Origin: JARKPK01 sp964631235
Lineage (GTDB): Bacteria > Planctomycetota > Planctomycetia > Pirellulales > Thermoguttaceae
Direction of reading: 5' to 3'
Length of the DNA: 64,000 nucleotides
Assembly: GCA_964631235.1 (NCBI GenBank)
Contig: CAZVZX010000009.1
Span: 62,001 to 126,000 of the forward strand
Every line of letters starts with the position of its first letter. Positions within the stretch are counted from its first letter, which is position 1. Shown piece by piece: positions 25,664-34,334 of the stretch. Made by a program: the position numbers and the translations under genes. Under the pieces are notes generated by a model. It worked only from the letters and a program-made list of their open reading frames with translations. It did not search any database and had not been told where the DNA came from.

Positions 25664-26080
25664 ATGCCGTTGTTCACTCGCCACAAAGAGAAAGAGGTTC
25701 AAGGCTTTCTGTTGCGCGTGGCGAACAACAATTGTCCGGAGCTGAAAGCCCGCCTCGAAGGCCCGCGGCTCGATCGCCGCGTCAATCTGACGCTGGTCGT
25801 ATTGGTTGTTCCGATCGAACGGAATCGCGCGGCGGTTTCAAAGGCGTTTACGGCCGTTACCAAAGAGTTTTCCAGCTCGGGCGTGGCCATTGTGTTGGCT
25901 GGCCCGCAACCGCTCGACGAACTGCTGGTCGCGTTTCGCTCCGAGGGCGAGTTGATCTTCATCCGCGGCAAAGTGAAGCACATCAACCCGATGGGCGGCG
26001 GATTCTTTCAAATGGGGGTGAAGTTGCAGCAGATGATCGATCCGAACGATTATCCGGAGCTGAAGGTTTTGCTCTTTTGA
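25664..26080 (+). CDS. Conserved-looking hypothetical protein, 138 aa
   Basis: This soluble alpha/beta protein starts 7 bp after a perfect AGGAGG. It shows an N-terminal KEKEVQGFLLRVANNNCPEL segment, a hydrophobic strand LTLVVLVVPIERN, a second strand (GVAIVLAGPQPLDELLVAF) and a C-terminal KHINPMGGGFFQMGVKLQQM. The spacing is suggestive of a small PilZ-like or RNA-binding fold but no signature was recognised. No membrane segment or signal peptide is present. The start and composition support a real gene; its function is unknown. Confidence 0.7.
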   Translation: MPLFTRHKEKEVQGFLLRVANNNCPELKARLEGPRLDRRVNLTLVVLVVPIERNRAAVSKAFTAVTKEFSSSGVAIVLAGPQPLDELLVAFRSEGELIFIRGKVKHINPMGGGFFQMGVKLQQMIDPNDYPELKVLLF

Positions 26081-26356
26081 ATCACTTCACCCAATCGCAA
26101 AACCGGCCGCAAGCACGGCGACGCGGCCACTTCGATGAGCCACCCTTCGGGGGCCGCGCTGTGCCTTTCGTGATCTGATCCACGGCCCTGCCTTTAGTCT
26201 CTTTCGACCGACAAGGAACCGCCGCCTTGGGGGGGGCAGGGATTACCGTGCGCTGTTTGTCGCGGGTGTTCGCTTTGCTTTGCGCGAACCCTGGCGGAAC
26301 CTCAACGGCCTGCCGCACGAGCCAACTTTCCCCGCGAGGCACGCGGCCGCGATTCT

Positions 26357-27454
26357 TCAATTGGCTGCCTTGCGCCGTCGCAACTCGCGGGCATACCTTA
26401 CCGTTCCGACTGCAATGGTAATGAATGTCAGAGGAAACGCGAATCCCAGGATGAACACGCCCAGTGTGCGGCTCATCTGCTCGTTGGTTGCGTCGAGGAT
26501 CAAATAGGCGATGTAGGCGACGTAGTAGGCGACGAAGGCAGCACCTTCCCAACGGGCGATCCGGTGGCCGGTGAAAAAGATCGGCAAGCACGCCGCCGCC
26601 ACAACGATCATCAGCGGGATGTCAAACCACATGGCCGTCGGCGAGATGCTCAGACCCTTGGGCGAAACAGCCGCCGCCAGTCCGAGAACGCAAAGGATGT
26701 TGAAGATGTTGCTGCCGACGATGTTCCCCACGGCGATGTTGCGCTCGCCGCGAAGGCTGGCGACCACCGTGGCGGCCACCTCCGGCAGCGAGGTTCCCAC
26801 CGCCACGACGGTCAGCCCGATCATCAATTCGCTCACGCCGAAGAACCGCGCAATGGTTACTGCGCCATCAACCATCCAATCGGCGCCGAACGAAAGCAGA
26901 GCCAGCCCGGCGACGATTTGCCCCGCATGAAGCAGCAATCCCCAGCGAGTGCGCGGTTTGGCGTCGGCGAACTCGTGTTCGTACTCTTTGACCACCTCGG
27001 GCGCCTCGTGCCTGCCCGCCCAGACGGTCCAAACAACGTAGCCGATCAGCACAAGGAAGAAGGCCGCGCCGACCAGAGGGCTGATCGATCCCCCGAGTCC
27101 CGCGACGAACAACGCCGCTGAAACAACGATCATCACCGGCACATCAACCCAAAGCAAGCGGCTCGACACGGCCGTGGGAGCAATCAACGCAGAGATGCCC
27201 AAGATCAGCAGCACATTGCAAATGTTGCTGCCAACGACATTTCCCACGGCGAGATCAGCTTGCCCCACGTAAGCCGATTTCAGGGTAATGGCCAACTCGG
27301 GGGCACTGGTGCCGAAAGCGACCACCGTCAGCCCGATGACCAGCGGCGAAATCCGCACCCACGCAGCCAAACGCGACGCACCACGGACAAGCATCTCGCC
27401 GCCAAGGGCGAGCAACACCAATCCGCCGCACTCAAGCAAAACCGCCCAAATCAT
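26357..27454 (-). CDS. yrbG: Na+/Ca2+ exchanger (CaCA family, YrbG type)
   Basis: This 365-residue membrane protein has about ten transmembrane helices. Both alpha repeats are intact: VVAFGTSAPELAITL near residue 45 and VVAVGTSLPEVAATV near 215, with GNVVGSNICNVLLILG and GNIVGSNIFNILCVLG following. These form the ion-binding centre of cation/Ca2+ antiporters, which export Ca2+ in exchange for Na+. A hydrophilic loop (HEAPEVVKEYEHEF) links the halves. The gene is monocistronic; the symbol is by family similarity. Confidence 0.92.
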   Translation of the reverse strand: MIWAVLLECGGLVLLALGGEMLVRGASRLAAWVRISPLVIGLTVVAFGTSAPELAITLKSAYVGQADLAVGNVVGSNICNVLLILGISALIAPTAVSSRLLWVDVPVMIVVSAALFVAGLGGSISPLVGAAFFLVLIGYVVWTVWAGRHEAPEVVKEYEHEFADAKPRTRWGLLLHAGQIVAGLALLSFGADWMVDGAVTIARFFGVSELMIGLTVVAVGTSLPEVAATVVASLRGERNIAVGNIVGSNIFNILCVLGLAAAVSPKGLSISPTAMWFDIPLMIVVAAACLPIFFTGHRIARWEGAAFVAYYVAYIAYLILDATNEQMSRTLGVFILGFAFPLTFITIAVGTVRYARELRRRKAAN

Positions 27455-28416
27455 GTTGTCGCCTATGACGGGATGATCGGTCGCCTATCGTCATTCAAGC
27501 AAAGGGGAACGCGGACGGGAACGAAACGCATCGGCCTATTCCGAAAAGAGCAGTTCATTCCCCAGACAACGGGGCGGCAGGGCCGCCAATCGAACGGTGC
27601 CCTCGCGCCCGTACAACATCCGCTCCCGGTGTCTGTCGGCAGTCTTGCCGGAAAAGCAGTAGTCCGGAGACAATTCGGCGGTCTGAAGTTCGCGTTGGAA
27701 AACATTTCAGTCAAGATACATCGGGGGCCATGGCTGTTGAAACCGGAGCCAACCGAAAAGAGCCCTAACAGGATACCGCACCTTGCGACCGCGAAGCAGC
27801 CAACCAAACTACACGGAAGTACCTTCGGAAGGAACCGAGTCTTGGACAATTAGCCCCAACGAGGCGCAACAAGGAGTCTCACGGTAGCACCTGGGAATGC
27901 GGGATGAACGGAGGGGCGGCACGCCGCGAGGCGGCGCGTCCTACCAATGTATCGGTCAGCCGAAACGGCCCGCGGACGAGAGCAAAACCCACGGCGCGTT
28001 GGTCCTTGAAAACGTCGATGCCGTCCGAAATAGGGGGCGGCGCGCATGGCGACACGCGATCGCGCTGGGTTGCAGATGCGGACTTGCCGGAGGCGGAACC
28101 CTCGGCGGCTATTCGGGTTAGATTCGCAACACCGACCGGGATCAAGCTTCATGACGGTATTCGAGTGGCAGCGGCCGCGGCCTGCCGTTTTTTGCCGTTT
28201 CTCTTGTGCCGAATTGGCATGGCGTCGGCCGCGAGATTTGATTATCATCGCGCGGCAAGCAGGAATTCGCTTTCAGCCGAAGTAGAAATTCGCTTTCGGC
28301 GGAACGCGAAACATTGCCCCGCGCGAAGGAACGTGGGCAGGAACGATGGAACACCGGGCGCCGGCAAATCGTTTCGGCCCGTCGGGCGAGACGACAACCG
28401 CAGAACCGTCGCGGTC
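27455..28416. other. Long intergenic region without a recognised gene
   Basis: About 960 bp between an exchanger start and a zinc-ribbon gene stop. Open frames on both strands have no start signals or known domains. Structure includes a short GC-rich hairpin around 27914-27936 (ACGCCGC, GAG, GCGGCG) and, near 28260-28300, two copies of ATTCGCTTTC with GGC. Decayed coding sequence or an unrecognised RNA cannot be excluded. Confidence 0.4.
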
Positions 28417-28671
28417 TTAGGAGCAAAGCAAGACAACGACCGCCACGGCAATGATGAAACCCAAAAGGATCAGCCACAACGCACCCTCGGCTTGTGCATC
28501 GCCGCTGTCGGTGTGAAGCCATGAGCCGCAGTGGGGACAGCGCTCGGTGTCGTCGAAGATTTCGGCGTTGCATTCCGGGCAGTGGTCAATGGTTTCTTCG
28601 ACCTCGTCGGGCGGCTCGATCCAATCATCCGGTTCGTCGTCCGGCGGATCGTATGAATGGCGTTGCGGCAT
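28417..28671 (-). CDS. Zinc-ribbon membrane protein, 84 aa
   Basis: The small protein starts MPQRHSYDPPDDEPDDW, an acidic N-region. It has two CxxC pairs (CPECNAEIFDD... CPHCGSW, residues about 30-50) that form a zinc ribbon. A single C-terminal membrane helix follows (ALWLILLGFIIAVAVVVLLCS). Such proteins are common in planctomycetes, anchored in the membrane with a zinc-bearing cytoplasmic head; the function is unknown. The ATG at 28671 is preferred to the one three codons upstream. Confidence 0.75.
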   Translation of the reverse strand: MPQRHSYDPPDDEPDDWIEPPDEVEETIDHCPECNAEIFDDTERCPHCGSWLHTDSGDAQAEGALWLILLGFIIAVAVVVLLCS

Positions 28672-28862
28672 GTTGATCAACCCGATAGTTCGTCGAAAGG
28701 GCGTTTGTCGGTCGTGTTGCCCCGGGGAACCTCAGTAACGAGTCATCCGAACCGGCAAGCACCGATTCGGAACGGTTTGCATTATATTCTGAACAACCGG
28801 CGGCGCGAGCGAAAGATTCTGCCGTGAGGTCGGTACCAGGCGTTTTGTCACTGAATAGTGCC

Positions 28863-28956
28863 ACACAATTACGGAAGCGGCCGCCGTCGCAGCGAAGCGG
28901 CCGATTGCGTAGAGATGCGATTTGAACCGCTTTCGGTTTTCTGCGGTTTTATTTAG
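28863..28956 (+). repeat. LR leader repeat, copy 5, upstream of the L,D-transpeptidase gene
   Basis: The best-preserved copy: ACAATTACGGAAGCGGCCG, GCAGCGAAGCGGCCGATTGC, then GAACCGCTTTCGGTTTTC and TGCGGTTTTATTTAG. AACCGC at 28925 can pair with GCGGTT at 28944, followed by TTATTT. It ends 56 bp before the GTG start at 29012. Confidence 0.85.
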
Positions 28957-29011
28957 AGGCCGAGATCGGGTTCGGGACCGATCGTGCGGCAGTTCGTCAA
29001 GGAGGACGAAC

Positions 29012-30637
29012 GTGAACGCGCTGAAGACGATCGTGATGCTGTTGTTCCTCGGCGGGGTAGGCTACGTGGTGTATCTCTCGATCACCAAAGGCCCTCGGCG
29101 CCCCCATGAACCGACAACCGCAGCCGTTTGGCCCACGGCACCGAAGAGTCAACTGCCTGCCCCGGGCGGACTGATGCCTCGAATAGGCGGCGAATCGGGT
29201 GAGCCGCATTCGCCGGTGCCTGGCGGTTCATCGGTGCCGGCCGGTTTGTCCGCCTCGAGCAATTCGACCGCTGCAACGCTGCCCGGTGCCGGTGCGACGG
29301 TTGATGCCGCCGCAATGGCGGGCATGTCGCCTGCACGCGATCTTCTCAACGCAACCAGCCCCAGTTCGCCTGAAAACCCAACCGTGCGCACGCTGCCGCC
29401 GCGTCCAATCGCGACGGGGGGAACGCCGGCATCAAGCGCGCCGGCATACAACGCATCCCCAGCCGGTGCGCCGACCGCAGCGCCTGCCGCGGTGTCGGCG
29501 CCGGTTTCGCCCGCAGCGCCGTATGACGCGGCGCCTGTTGCCTCGGCCGCCGAGGGCACCTACTCACCGCCCATGCCGTCGATCGCGCCGACGGGTGCCA
29601 ATGATCCGGCGGCCCTGCGTGCTCCGGCTGCTTCGGCTGAATGGAACACGGCCGGCACGAATCCGGTGCGAAATGACGCCGCTGTGCCCGAACCCTGGAA
29701 TCGCCCGCCCGCGGAAAGCAGCAATTCGGCCGGCAGCCATGCAGCGCAACCGGCGGTTCCCGTCGCCGAACGTTTGGAACCGCCCGCTGCGTCGGCCCAA
29801 ATCGCAAGCCCCGCAACGCCTTTTGCCCGCGACCCGCTGCAAGGGGCCGGCGATGCCGGCGGACCGTCGCCCGTTCCCCCTGCGACCGCGAACGGGGCGG
29901 CAAACCCGGCGCACGGCGATGCCGAGCTCGTCGCTCAGTTCCGCGCCATCATGGAAACGATTCGTCAGCGGCTCGATGAAGGCAAGCTCGACGAGGGCCT
30001 GCAAACGCTCACTCAGTTGTACGAAATGCCCTCGCTGCCCGAGCGACAGCGTGCGGAGGTGGTCGATCTGATGGGCCAAGTGGCCGGAACGGTGATCTAC
30101 TCGAAGCAAAGCATCGTGCGTGCGCCGCATCGCGTCGAGCCGGGCGAAACGCTGGAGATGATCGCCGCGCGCTATCAGATTACGCCCGAGCTGTTGATGA
30201 AGATCAATGGGCTGCCCGATCGATCGGCGGTGCGGCCCGGCGACTTGTTGAAAGTTCTGCCCGGGCCGTTCAGTGCGGTTGTCTCGCTCGAACGCCGCGA
30301 GTTGGTGCTCTACGTGGGCGGGATGTACGCCGGCCGGTTTCCCATCGGCATCGGCCGCGATCAACCGCGGCTGGAAGGCGTGTACGGGGTGCGCGACAAA
30401 GTGCGAATGCCGGCCTACGTCGGTCCCGATCAGGTGAGCATTCCGGCGGGCGATCCGCGCAACCCGCTCGGACGCGCGGCACTCGAACTGGGCAACGGCG
30501 TCGCCTTGCACGGGTGCGATTCGCCGTCGGCCATCGGCCGCGACGACAACCGCGGCACAATCTGCCTGGGCGAGCGCGACTTGGCCGACCTGTTCGACAT
30601 CTTGACGATCGGCTCGAAAGTGACCATTCAGCGCTAA
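29012..30637 (+). CDS. LysM and L,D-transpeptidase (YkuD) domain protein
   Basis: This 541-residue exported protein starts at a GTG preceded by AAGGAGG at the right distance; the next ATG would truncate the membrane anchor. A signal-anchor (IVMLLFLGGVGYVVYLS) is followed by a Pro/Ala/Ser-rich linker of about 280 residues. Next come a helical pair (IMETIRQRLDEGKLDEGLQ), a LysM motif (RVEPGETLEMIAARYQITPE) and a YkuD-type domain. The catalytic His (VALHG) and Cys (GTIC, 18 residues later) are kept, but the usual SHGC is GTIC. It should crosslink peptidoglycan peptides, or recognise glycan via LysM. The LR repeat lies 56 bp upstream. Confidence 0.88.
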   Translation: MNALKTIVMLLFLGGVGYVVYLSITKGPRRPHEPTTAAVWPTAPKSQLPAPGGLMPRIGGESGEPHSPVPGGSSVPAGLSASSNSTAATLPGAGATVDAAAMAGMSPARDLLNATSPSSPENPTVRTLPPRPIATGGTPASSAPAYNASPAGAPTAAPAAVSAPVSPAAPYDAAPVASAAEGTYSPPMPSIAPTGANDPAALRAPAASAEWNTAGTNPVRNDAAVPEPWNRPPAESSNSAGSHAAQPAVPVAERLEPPAASAQIASPATPFARDPLQGAGDAGGPSPVPPATANGAANPAHGDAELVAQFRAIMETIRQRLDEGKLDEGLQTLTQLYEMPSLPERQRAEVVDLMGQVAGTVIYSKQSIVRAPHRVEPGETLEMIAARYQITPELLMKINGLPDRSAVRPGDLLKVLPGPFSAVVSLERRELVLYVGGMYAGRFPIGIGRDQPRLEGVYGVRDKVRMPAYVGPDQVSIPAGDPRNPLGRAALELGNGVALHGCDSPSAIGRDDNRGTICLGERDLADLFDILTIGSKVTIQR

Positions 30638-30890
30638 CGCCTCGCGCCCAAGCCGTCTGGTGTTCGTCAACGATCAACGGACCTCTCGCAGTCCGCCGGC
30701 GGTGCGGCCTCTCTCGCCCATTGGGCAATCGCAAATGCCAGCGCTTCCGAATCGGTTGGCTTCCGAAGCCAAACTCTTGATCGGCCTTGGGTCAGCGGTT
30801 ATACCTTACACGGGCGGCAATGGGTGGCGCTCGCCACCGATTCGAGTGGAACTGATTCGAGTGAACACCAGCGGCGAATGAGCAGTAGGT

Positions 30891-32276
30891 ATGACGCGAT
30901 CAATCTCCCTGATTCTCGTGGCGGTCGTTCTGGCTGTTGGCATTCGGGCCGAGGCGGCCGAGGTGCGTCGCACGCTTCAATATGCCCCGGCTCCGGTCGA
31001 TAATCCGCTCAAGGGGCTTGTGCCTTATCAGGGCGACAAGCGCGACCGTTTTCCGCACAGCCTCGAGTTCAACTACCTGCCCTATTCGGCCTTGGTCAAG
31101 GGATACGACGAGTTCGACTGGCGTCCGTTGGAGAAGATGCTCGACGAAATCGCCGCTCGAGGCCATCAGGCCGTATTTCGCGTCTTCCTCGAATACCCGA
31201 AGAAACGCGGCGTGATTCCCGAGTTCCTCATTCGCGACGGGTTGAAGGTCCATCAATACGTCAACACCAACACGCAGCCGTTGCCCCCGGCCGAAGTGGA
31301 AACGCCGAACTACGAAGACAAGAACCTGCGGCGTTCGTTGAAGAACTTCATCGCCGCCTTGGGGAAGAAGTACGACGGCGATCCGCGGATCGGGTTCATT
31401 ACCGCAGGCCTGCTCGGCACCTGGGGGGAATGGCATACCCATCCGCGAAGCGAGCTGTTCGCCAGCAAGACTGTTCAACAGGAAGTAATGGACGCTTACG
31501 AGGCGGCCTTCAAGGTTACGCCGGTGTTGCTCCGATACCCGGCCGGCGACAACGATCGATCGAAGGCGAAGAACGCGCATCGGCGGTTCGGCTATCACGA
31601 CGACTCGTTCGCATGGGCGACCCTCGAAACCGGCAAAAAGGGCGACTCGTGGTTCTATATGAGTCTCTTGAAGGCCGCCGGGCCCGAGGCCGAAGCCAAG
31701 TGGAAAACGCAGCCGATCGGCGGCGAAATCCGCCCCGAGGCCTGGGGCGCGGTGTTCGACGAGCATCCGGCGGACAAACGCATCCAGAACTTCCGGCAGT
31801 GCGTCGAGGCGACCCATGTTACCTGGCTGATGGATAGCGGCATGTTCTCCAAAGGACAGAAGCCCGAACGTATCGAACGGGCCAAAGAGGAAGTGCGGCG
31901 GATGGGCTACGAGCTCCACGCGCCGGCAGTGACCATCGGACCCATCGCCGATGGAACACTCAAGGTGAGCCTCGAAATCGAGAACCGCGGCGTCGCCCCG
32001 TTCTATTACGACTGGAAACCGGAATATGGGCTGCTCGCCGACGGCCGAGTGGTGAAAACCTTTGCCGGTTCCGGCCGGCTTACCGGATTGCTGCCGGGCG
32101 ACCGCCCGCGCGTTTGGACCGACACACTCGAAATTCGCGGCATCAAGTCCGGCGCCTACACCCTCGCCGTGCGCGTGCCGAACCCATTGCCCACCGGCAA
32201 GCCGCTCGTCTTCGCCAATGCCACGGCCGATGCCGCGACCGGCTGGCTCGCGCTAGGCGAAGTGCAGATTCAATGA
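30891..32276 (+). CDS. Exported DUF4832 glycoside-hydrolase-like protein
   Basis: This 461-residue protein has a signal peptide (ISLILVAVVLAVGIRAEA). A barrel-like domain follows (PVDNPLKGLVPYQGD, then FITAGLLGTWGEWHTH with acidic Glu typical of retaining hydrolase barrels). A C-terminal beta-sandwich starts at about residue 345 (TIGPIADGTLKVSLEIENRG). The N-terminal opening and the WHTH block fit the DUF4832/DUF4874 group. These are found in polysaccharide-degrading bacteria, with activity unproven. Whether it cleaves a glycan is not known. No operon partner is obvious. R4 repeats follow its stop. Confidence 0.8.
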   Translation: MTRSISLILVAVVLAVGIRAEAAEVRRTLQYAPAPVDNPLKGLVPYQGDKRDRFPHSLEFNYLPYSALVKGYDEFDWRPLEKMLDEIAARGHQAVFRVFLEYPKKRGVIPEFLIRDGLKVHQYVNTNTQPLPPAEVETPNYEDKNLRRSLKNFIAALGKKYDGDPRIGFITAGLLGTWGEWHTHPRSELFASKTVQQEVMDAYEAAFKVTPVLLRYPAGDNDRSKAKNAHRRFGYHDDSFAWATLETGKKGDSWFYMSLLKAAGPEAEAKWKTQPIGGEIRPEAWGAVFDEHPADKRIQNFRQCVEATHVTWLMDSGMFSKGQKPERIERAKEEVRRMGYELHAPAVTIGPIADGTLKVSLEIENRGVAPFYYDWKPEYGLLADGRVVKTFAGSGRLTGLLPGDRPRVWTDTLEIRGIKSGAYTLAVRVPNPLPTGKPLVFANATADAATGWLALGEVQIQ

Positions 32277-32337
32277 ACATCACGATCAGCGATCACGGTC
32301 GGATCAGCCGCGGCGCGGAGCAGACAGCGACCGGCCG

Positions 32338-32460
32338 CGAAGGTAATCTGAACCGCGAAGGGACGCGAATGGACGCGAAGGTGTTCTAAACCGCGAATGG
32401 ACGCGAATGAACGCGAAGGTAATCTGAACCGCGAAGGGACGCGAATATTCGCCAAGGTGC
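32338..32460 (+). repeat. R4 tandem CGCGAA repeat, copy 2
   Basis: Three to four tandem units built on GAACCGCGAAGGGACGCGAA and ATGGACGCGAAGGT, with only minor drift. The units are also present, inverted and more degraded, at 5830-6020. It lies between the DUF4832 gene and repeat R3/tRNA-Gln. Confidence 0.8.
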
Positions 32461-32498
32461 GAGAAGAGAAGGTAGTTAAGAGAAGCGAATTGACGCGA

Positions 32499-32650
32499 GT
32501 CGTTTTGACCGCTGGTTGTGTCGAAACGTCGTCGGAGGGACGCGCTCTCTCGCATCCGCCCGTTGGCGCTTGGTCGCGTCCGTTCCGCCGATTCCCGACC
32601 ACGACGGAGCGTGGCCCTTCTGAGCTTCAGACGGCTGATCAGATACGCAT
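32499..32650 (-). repeat. Interspersed repeat R3, copy 2
   Basis: On the minus strand it reads ATCAGCCGTCTGAAGC, then ACGCTCCGTCGTGGTC, AATCGGCGGAACGG and GTCCCTCCGACGACG, ending CAGCGGTCAAAACGAC. It matches 488-635 and 49500-49660 over about 150 bp. It lies about 50 bp from tRNA-Gln. Confidence 0.85.
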
Positions 32651-32702
32651 CTACCACCGTTGGTGGATTTCAACGAGCTGTCAGCGCCGTCGTATTAGAA
32701 AG

Positions 32703-32773
32703 CTACCCGGCCAGGACTCGAACCTGGAATGAGGGAACCAAAATCCCTAGTGTTACCATTACACCACCGGGTA
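32703..32773 (-). tRNA. tRNA-Gln (anticodon UUG)
   Basis: Read on the minus strand, the acceptor arms TACCCGG and CCGGGTA pair in full, with discriminator G. The D arm contains TGGTGTAATGG, the anticodon stem is AGGGA/TCCCT around TTTTGGT (anticodon TTG), and the T arm is CCAGG TTCGAGT CCTGG. The weak 1-72 U-A pair is typical of bacterial tRNA-Gln. CCA is not encoded. Confidence 0.92.
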
Positions 32774-33413
32774 AAACCCCGTCCGCTCGCCCGAACTGGT
32801 GTGCCAGTTCGAGCTTGCCGCATTGGGCCCGAGACGAGTCGGCCGACGGCTCGCAATCACAATCGCAGACGCCTCGGCCGACCTTGTCTAATCATCCTAA
32901 GCACTTCCCTTGGAATCCGCAAGAGGAACCAGCGGACCGGCGGCCCGAGTCGCGCAGCCGAGTTTTTGAGCTGTGATTCGAGAAGAGACAATGAGAGATG
33001 CCTTCCGGGGTATCTCTCATCGCCGATTCTCACGAGATTCGCCGGCCGCTGCCTCGGCCTCGGCGCTTTGCGTCATTCTTGGTGAGTCGATACACTACGA
33101 CGTGTTCCGGCATCGACTTGATTGGCAGCAGCTCTTTCATGCGGTTGGGTGAATCGGGTCGGAACCAGAGGGTGCGGCCGTTGTCGTTGTGCCAATCGGC
33201 CTTTTCGAACGATTGGAGTTTTCGCTCCGATAGTTGTGCCCGACTGCGAAGTGCATTTGAAACATAGGGCGCGAAACACGGCGGGTCGGTTTGGCCGTGT
33301 CAATCGGTCGATGGGATTCGCTCGCCGCTGCGCGTTCCGGCGGGCATGGTGATCGGATCTTCGCAGCAACGCGATTGTCCGCCGATGTGCTGCCCCAACG
33401 AAGGGAGGAGCTT
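32774..33413. other. Intergenic region after tRNA-Gln
   Basis: About 640 bp with short overlapping open frames only. It carries the promoter of the DUF169 gene and an AGGGAGGAG ribosome-binding site directly before 33414. No other gene or repeat recognised. Confidence 0.4.
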
Positions 33414-34253
33414 ATGAAGTCCGCGATTGCCTCGGCGATCGGATTGGCTCTTGAGCCAGTCGCTTTAATTTGGTCCGACGAAAAACCGTCCGAGGCGATG
33501 GAGTTTGCCCCGAACAAGTGGGGCTGCGTGCTTTTTTTGTTGGCAGCGGCAGCCAAAGGGAAGACGGCCGTTGTCGGGCGCGAGACCTTCGGCTGTTTCG
33601 GCGGCGGTGTGGGGTTGGGCTTCGGCAATCAATACGCGCATTTCCCCGGCGGCGAGGAGTGTTTTTGTCGGTTCCTTTCGTGCGGCAATGCCGGCGTCGA
33701 GCCGGGCGAAACGATCGGGCGCGGCATGGCGGCTGCCGGCGCGTCGGCCATGGCTGAAGACTTCTTGCTTGGCGAACGATACTTGAAAACGCCGGACCTC
33801 GTAAAGCATTTCATCGCTCGTTTGCCGATCATCGACATTCCCGCCCGATATATCGTAATCAAGCCGTTATGCGATGTCTCAACGGACGACGACGTGCGGA
33901 GCATCACGTTCTTCGTCAATCCCGATCAGTTGGCTGCGCTGGTCGTGTTGGCCAATTACAGCAGCGCGCACAATGAGAATGTCGTCATTCCTTTCGCTGC
34001 CGGCTGTCAGAGCATCGGCATTTGCACGTTCGACGAGGGGCGTCGGGATGCGCCGCGGGCCGTGGTTGGGTTGGTGGATCTTTCGGCCCGAAAGAATCTG
34101 CGCCGGCAGTTGGGAAGCGAGGTATTCTCGTTTTCCGTCCCGCCAACGATGTTTCAACGCATGGAGGCCGACGTGCCCGGCAGCTTCCTCGAACGCGCAA
34201 CATGGCGGAGCCTTCTGGAGCCGGCGGCGCGACCGCCCGACGCTCGGCCGTGA
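33414..34253 (+). CDS. DUF169 family protein
   Basis: This 279-residue cytoplasmic protein begins 6 bp after a strong GGGAGGAG. The N-terminus (ASAIGLALEPVALIWSDEKP) and the long Cys-bearing middle (GRETFGCFGGGVGLGFGNQY, then CFCRFLSCGN) fit the DUF169 group. It then has DIPARYIVIKPLCDV, an ITFFVNPDQLAALVVLANY strand pair and a PFAAGCQSIGICTF block, both conserved in the family. DUF169 proteins are associated with anaerobic or redox metabolism but have no assigned reaction. The conserved Cys residues suggest metal or redox chemistry. It is a single-gene unit. Confidence 0.8.
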   Translation: MKSAIASAIGLALEPVALIWSDEKPSEAMEFAPNKWGCVLFLLAAAAKGKTAVVGRETFGCFGGGVGLGFGNQYAHFPGGEECFCRFLSCGNAGVEPGETIGRGMAAAGASAMAEDFLLGERYLKTPDLVKHFIARLPIIDIPARYIVIKPLCDVSTDDDVRSITFFVNPDQLAALVVLANYSSAHNENVVIPFAAGCQSIGICTFDEGRRDAPRAVVGLVDLSARKNLRRQLGSEVFSFSVPPTMFQRMEADVPGSFLERATWRSLLEPAARPPDARP

Positions 34254-34334
34254 GCTTGTGATGCAGAGCACGTCTGATTCGCCCCGCGAGGAACGGCCGT
34301 TGCGTTTGGTTGGCGCTTGGCGTCGGACCGAAGG

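Noticed and set aside
27463..27849. A 128-codon minus-strand frame
   Set aside because: No ribosome-binding site, no domain and no membrane segment with a credible signal; overlaps a frame on the other strand.
32476..32673. Short frame with PSEAQKGHAPSW-type peptide
   Set aside because: It lies in repeat R3 and similar peptides are read from the other R3 copies in other contexts; a repeat artefact.
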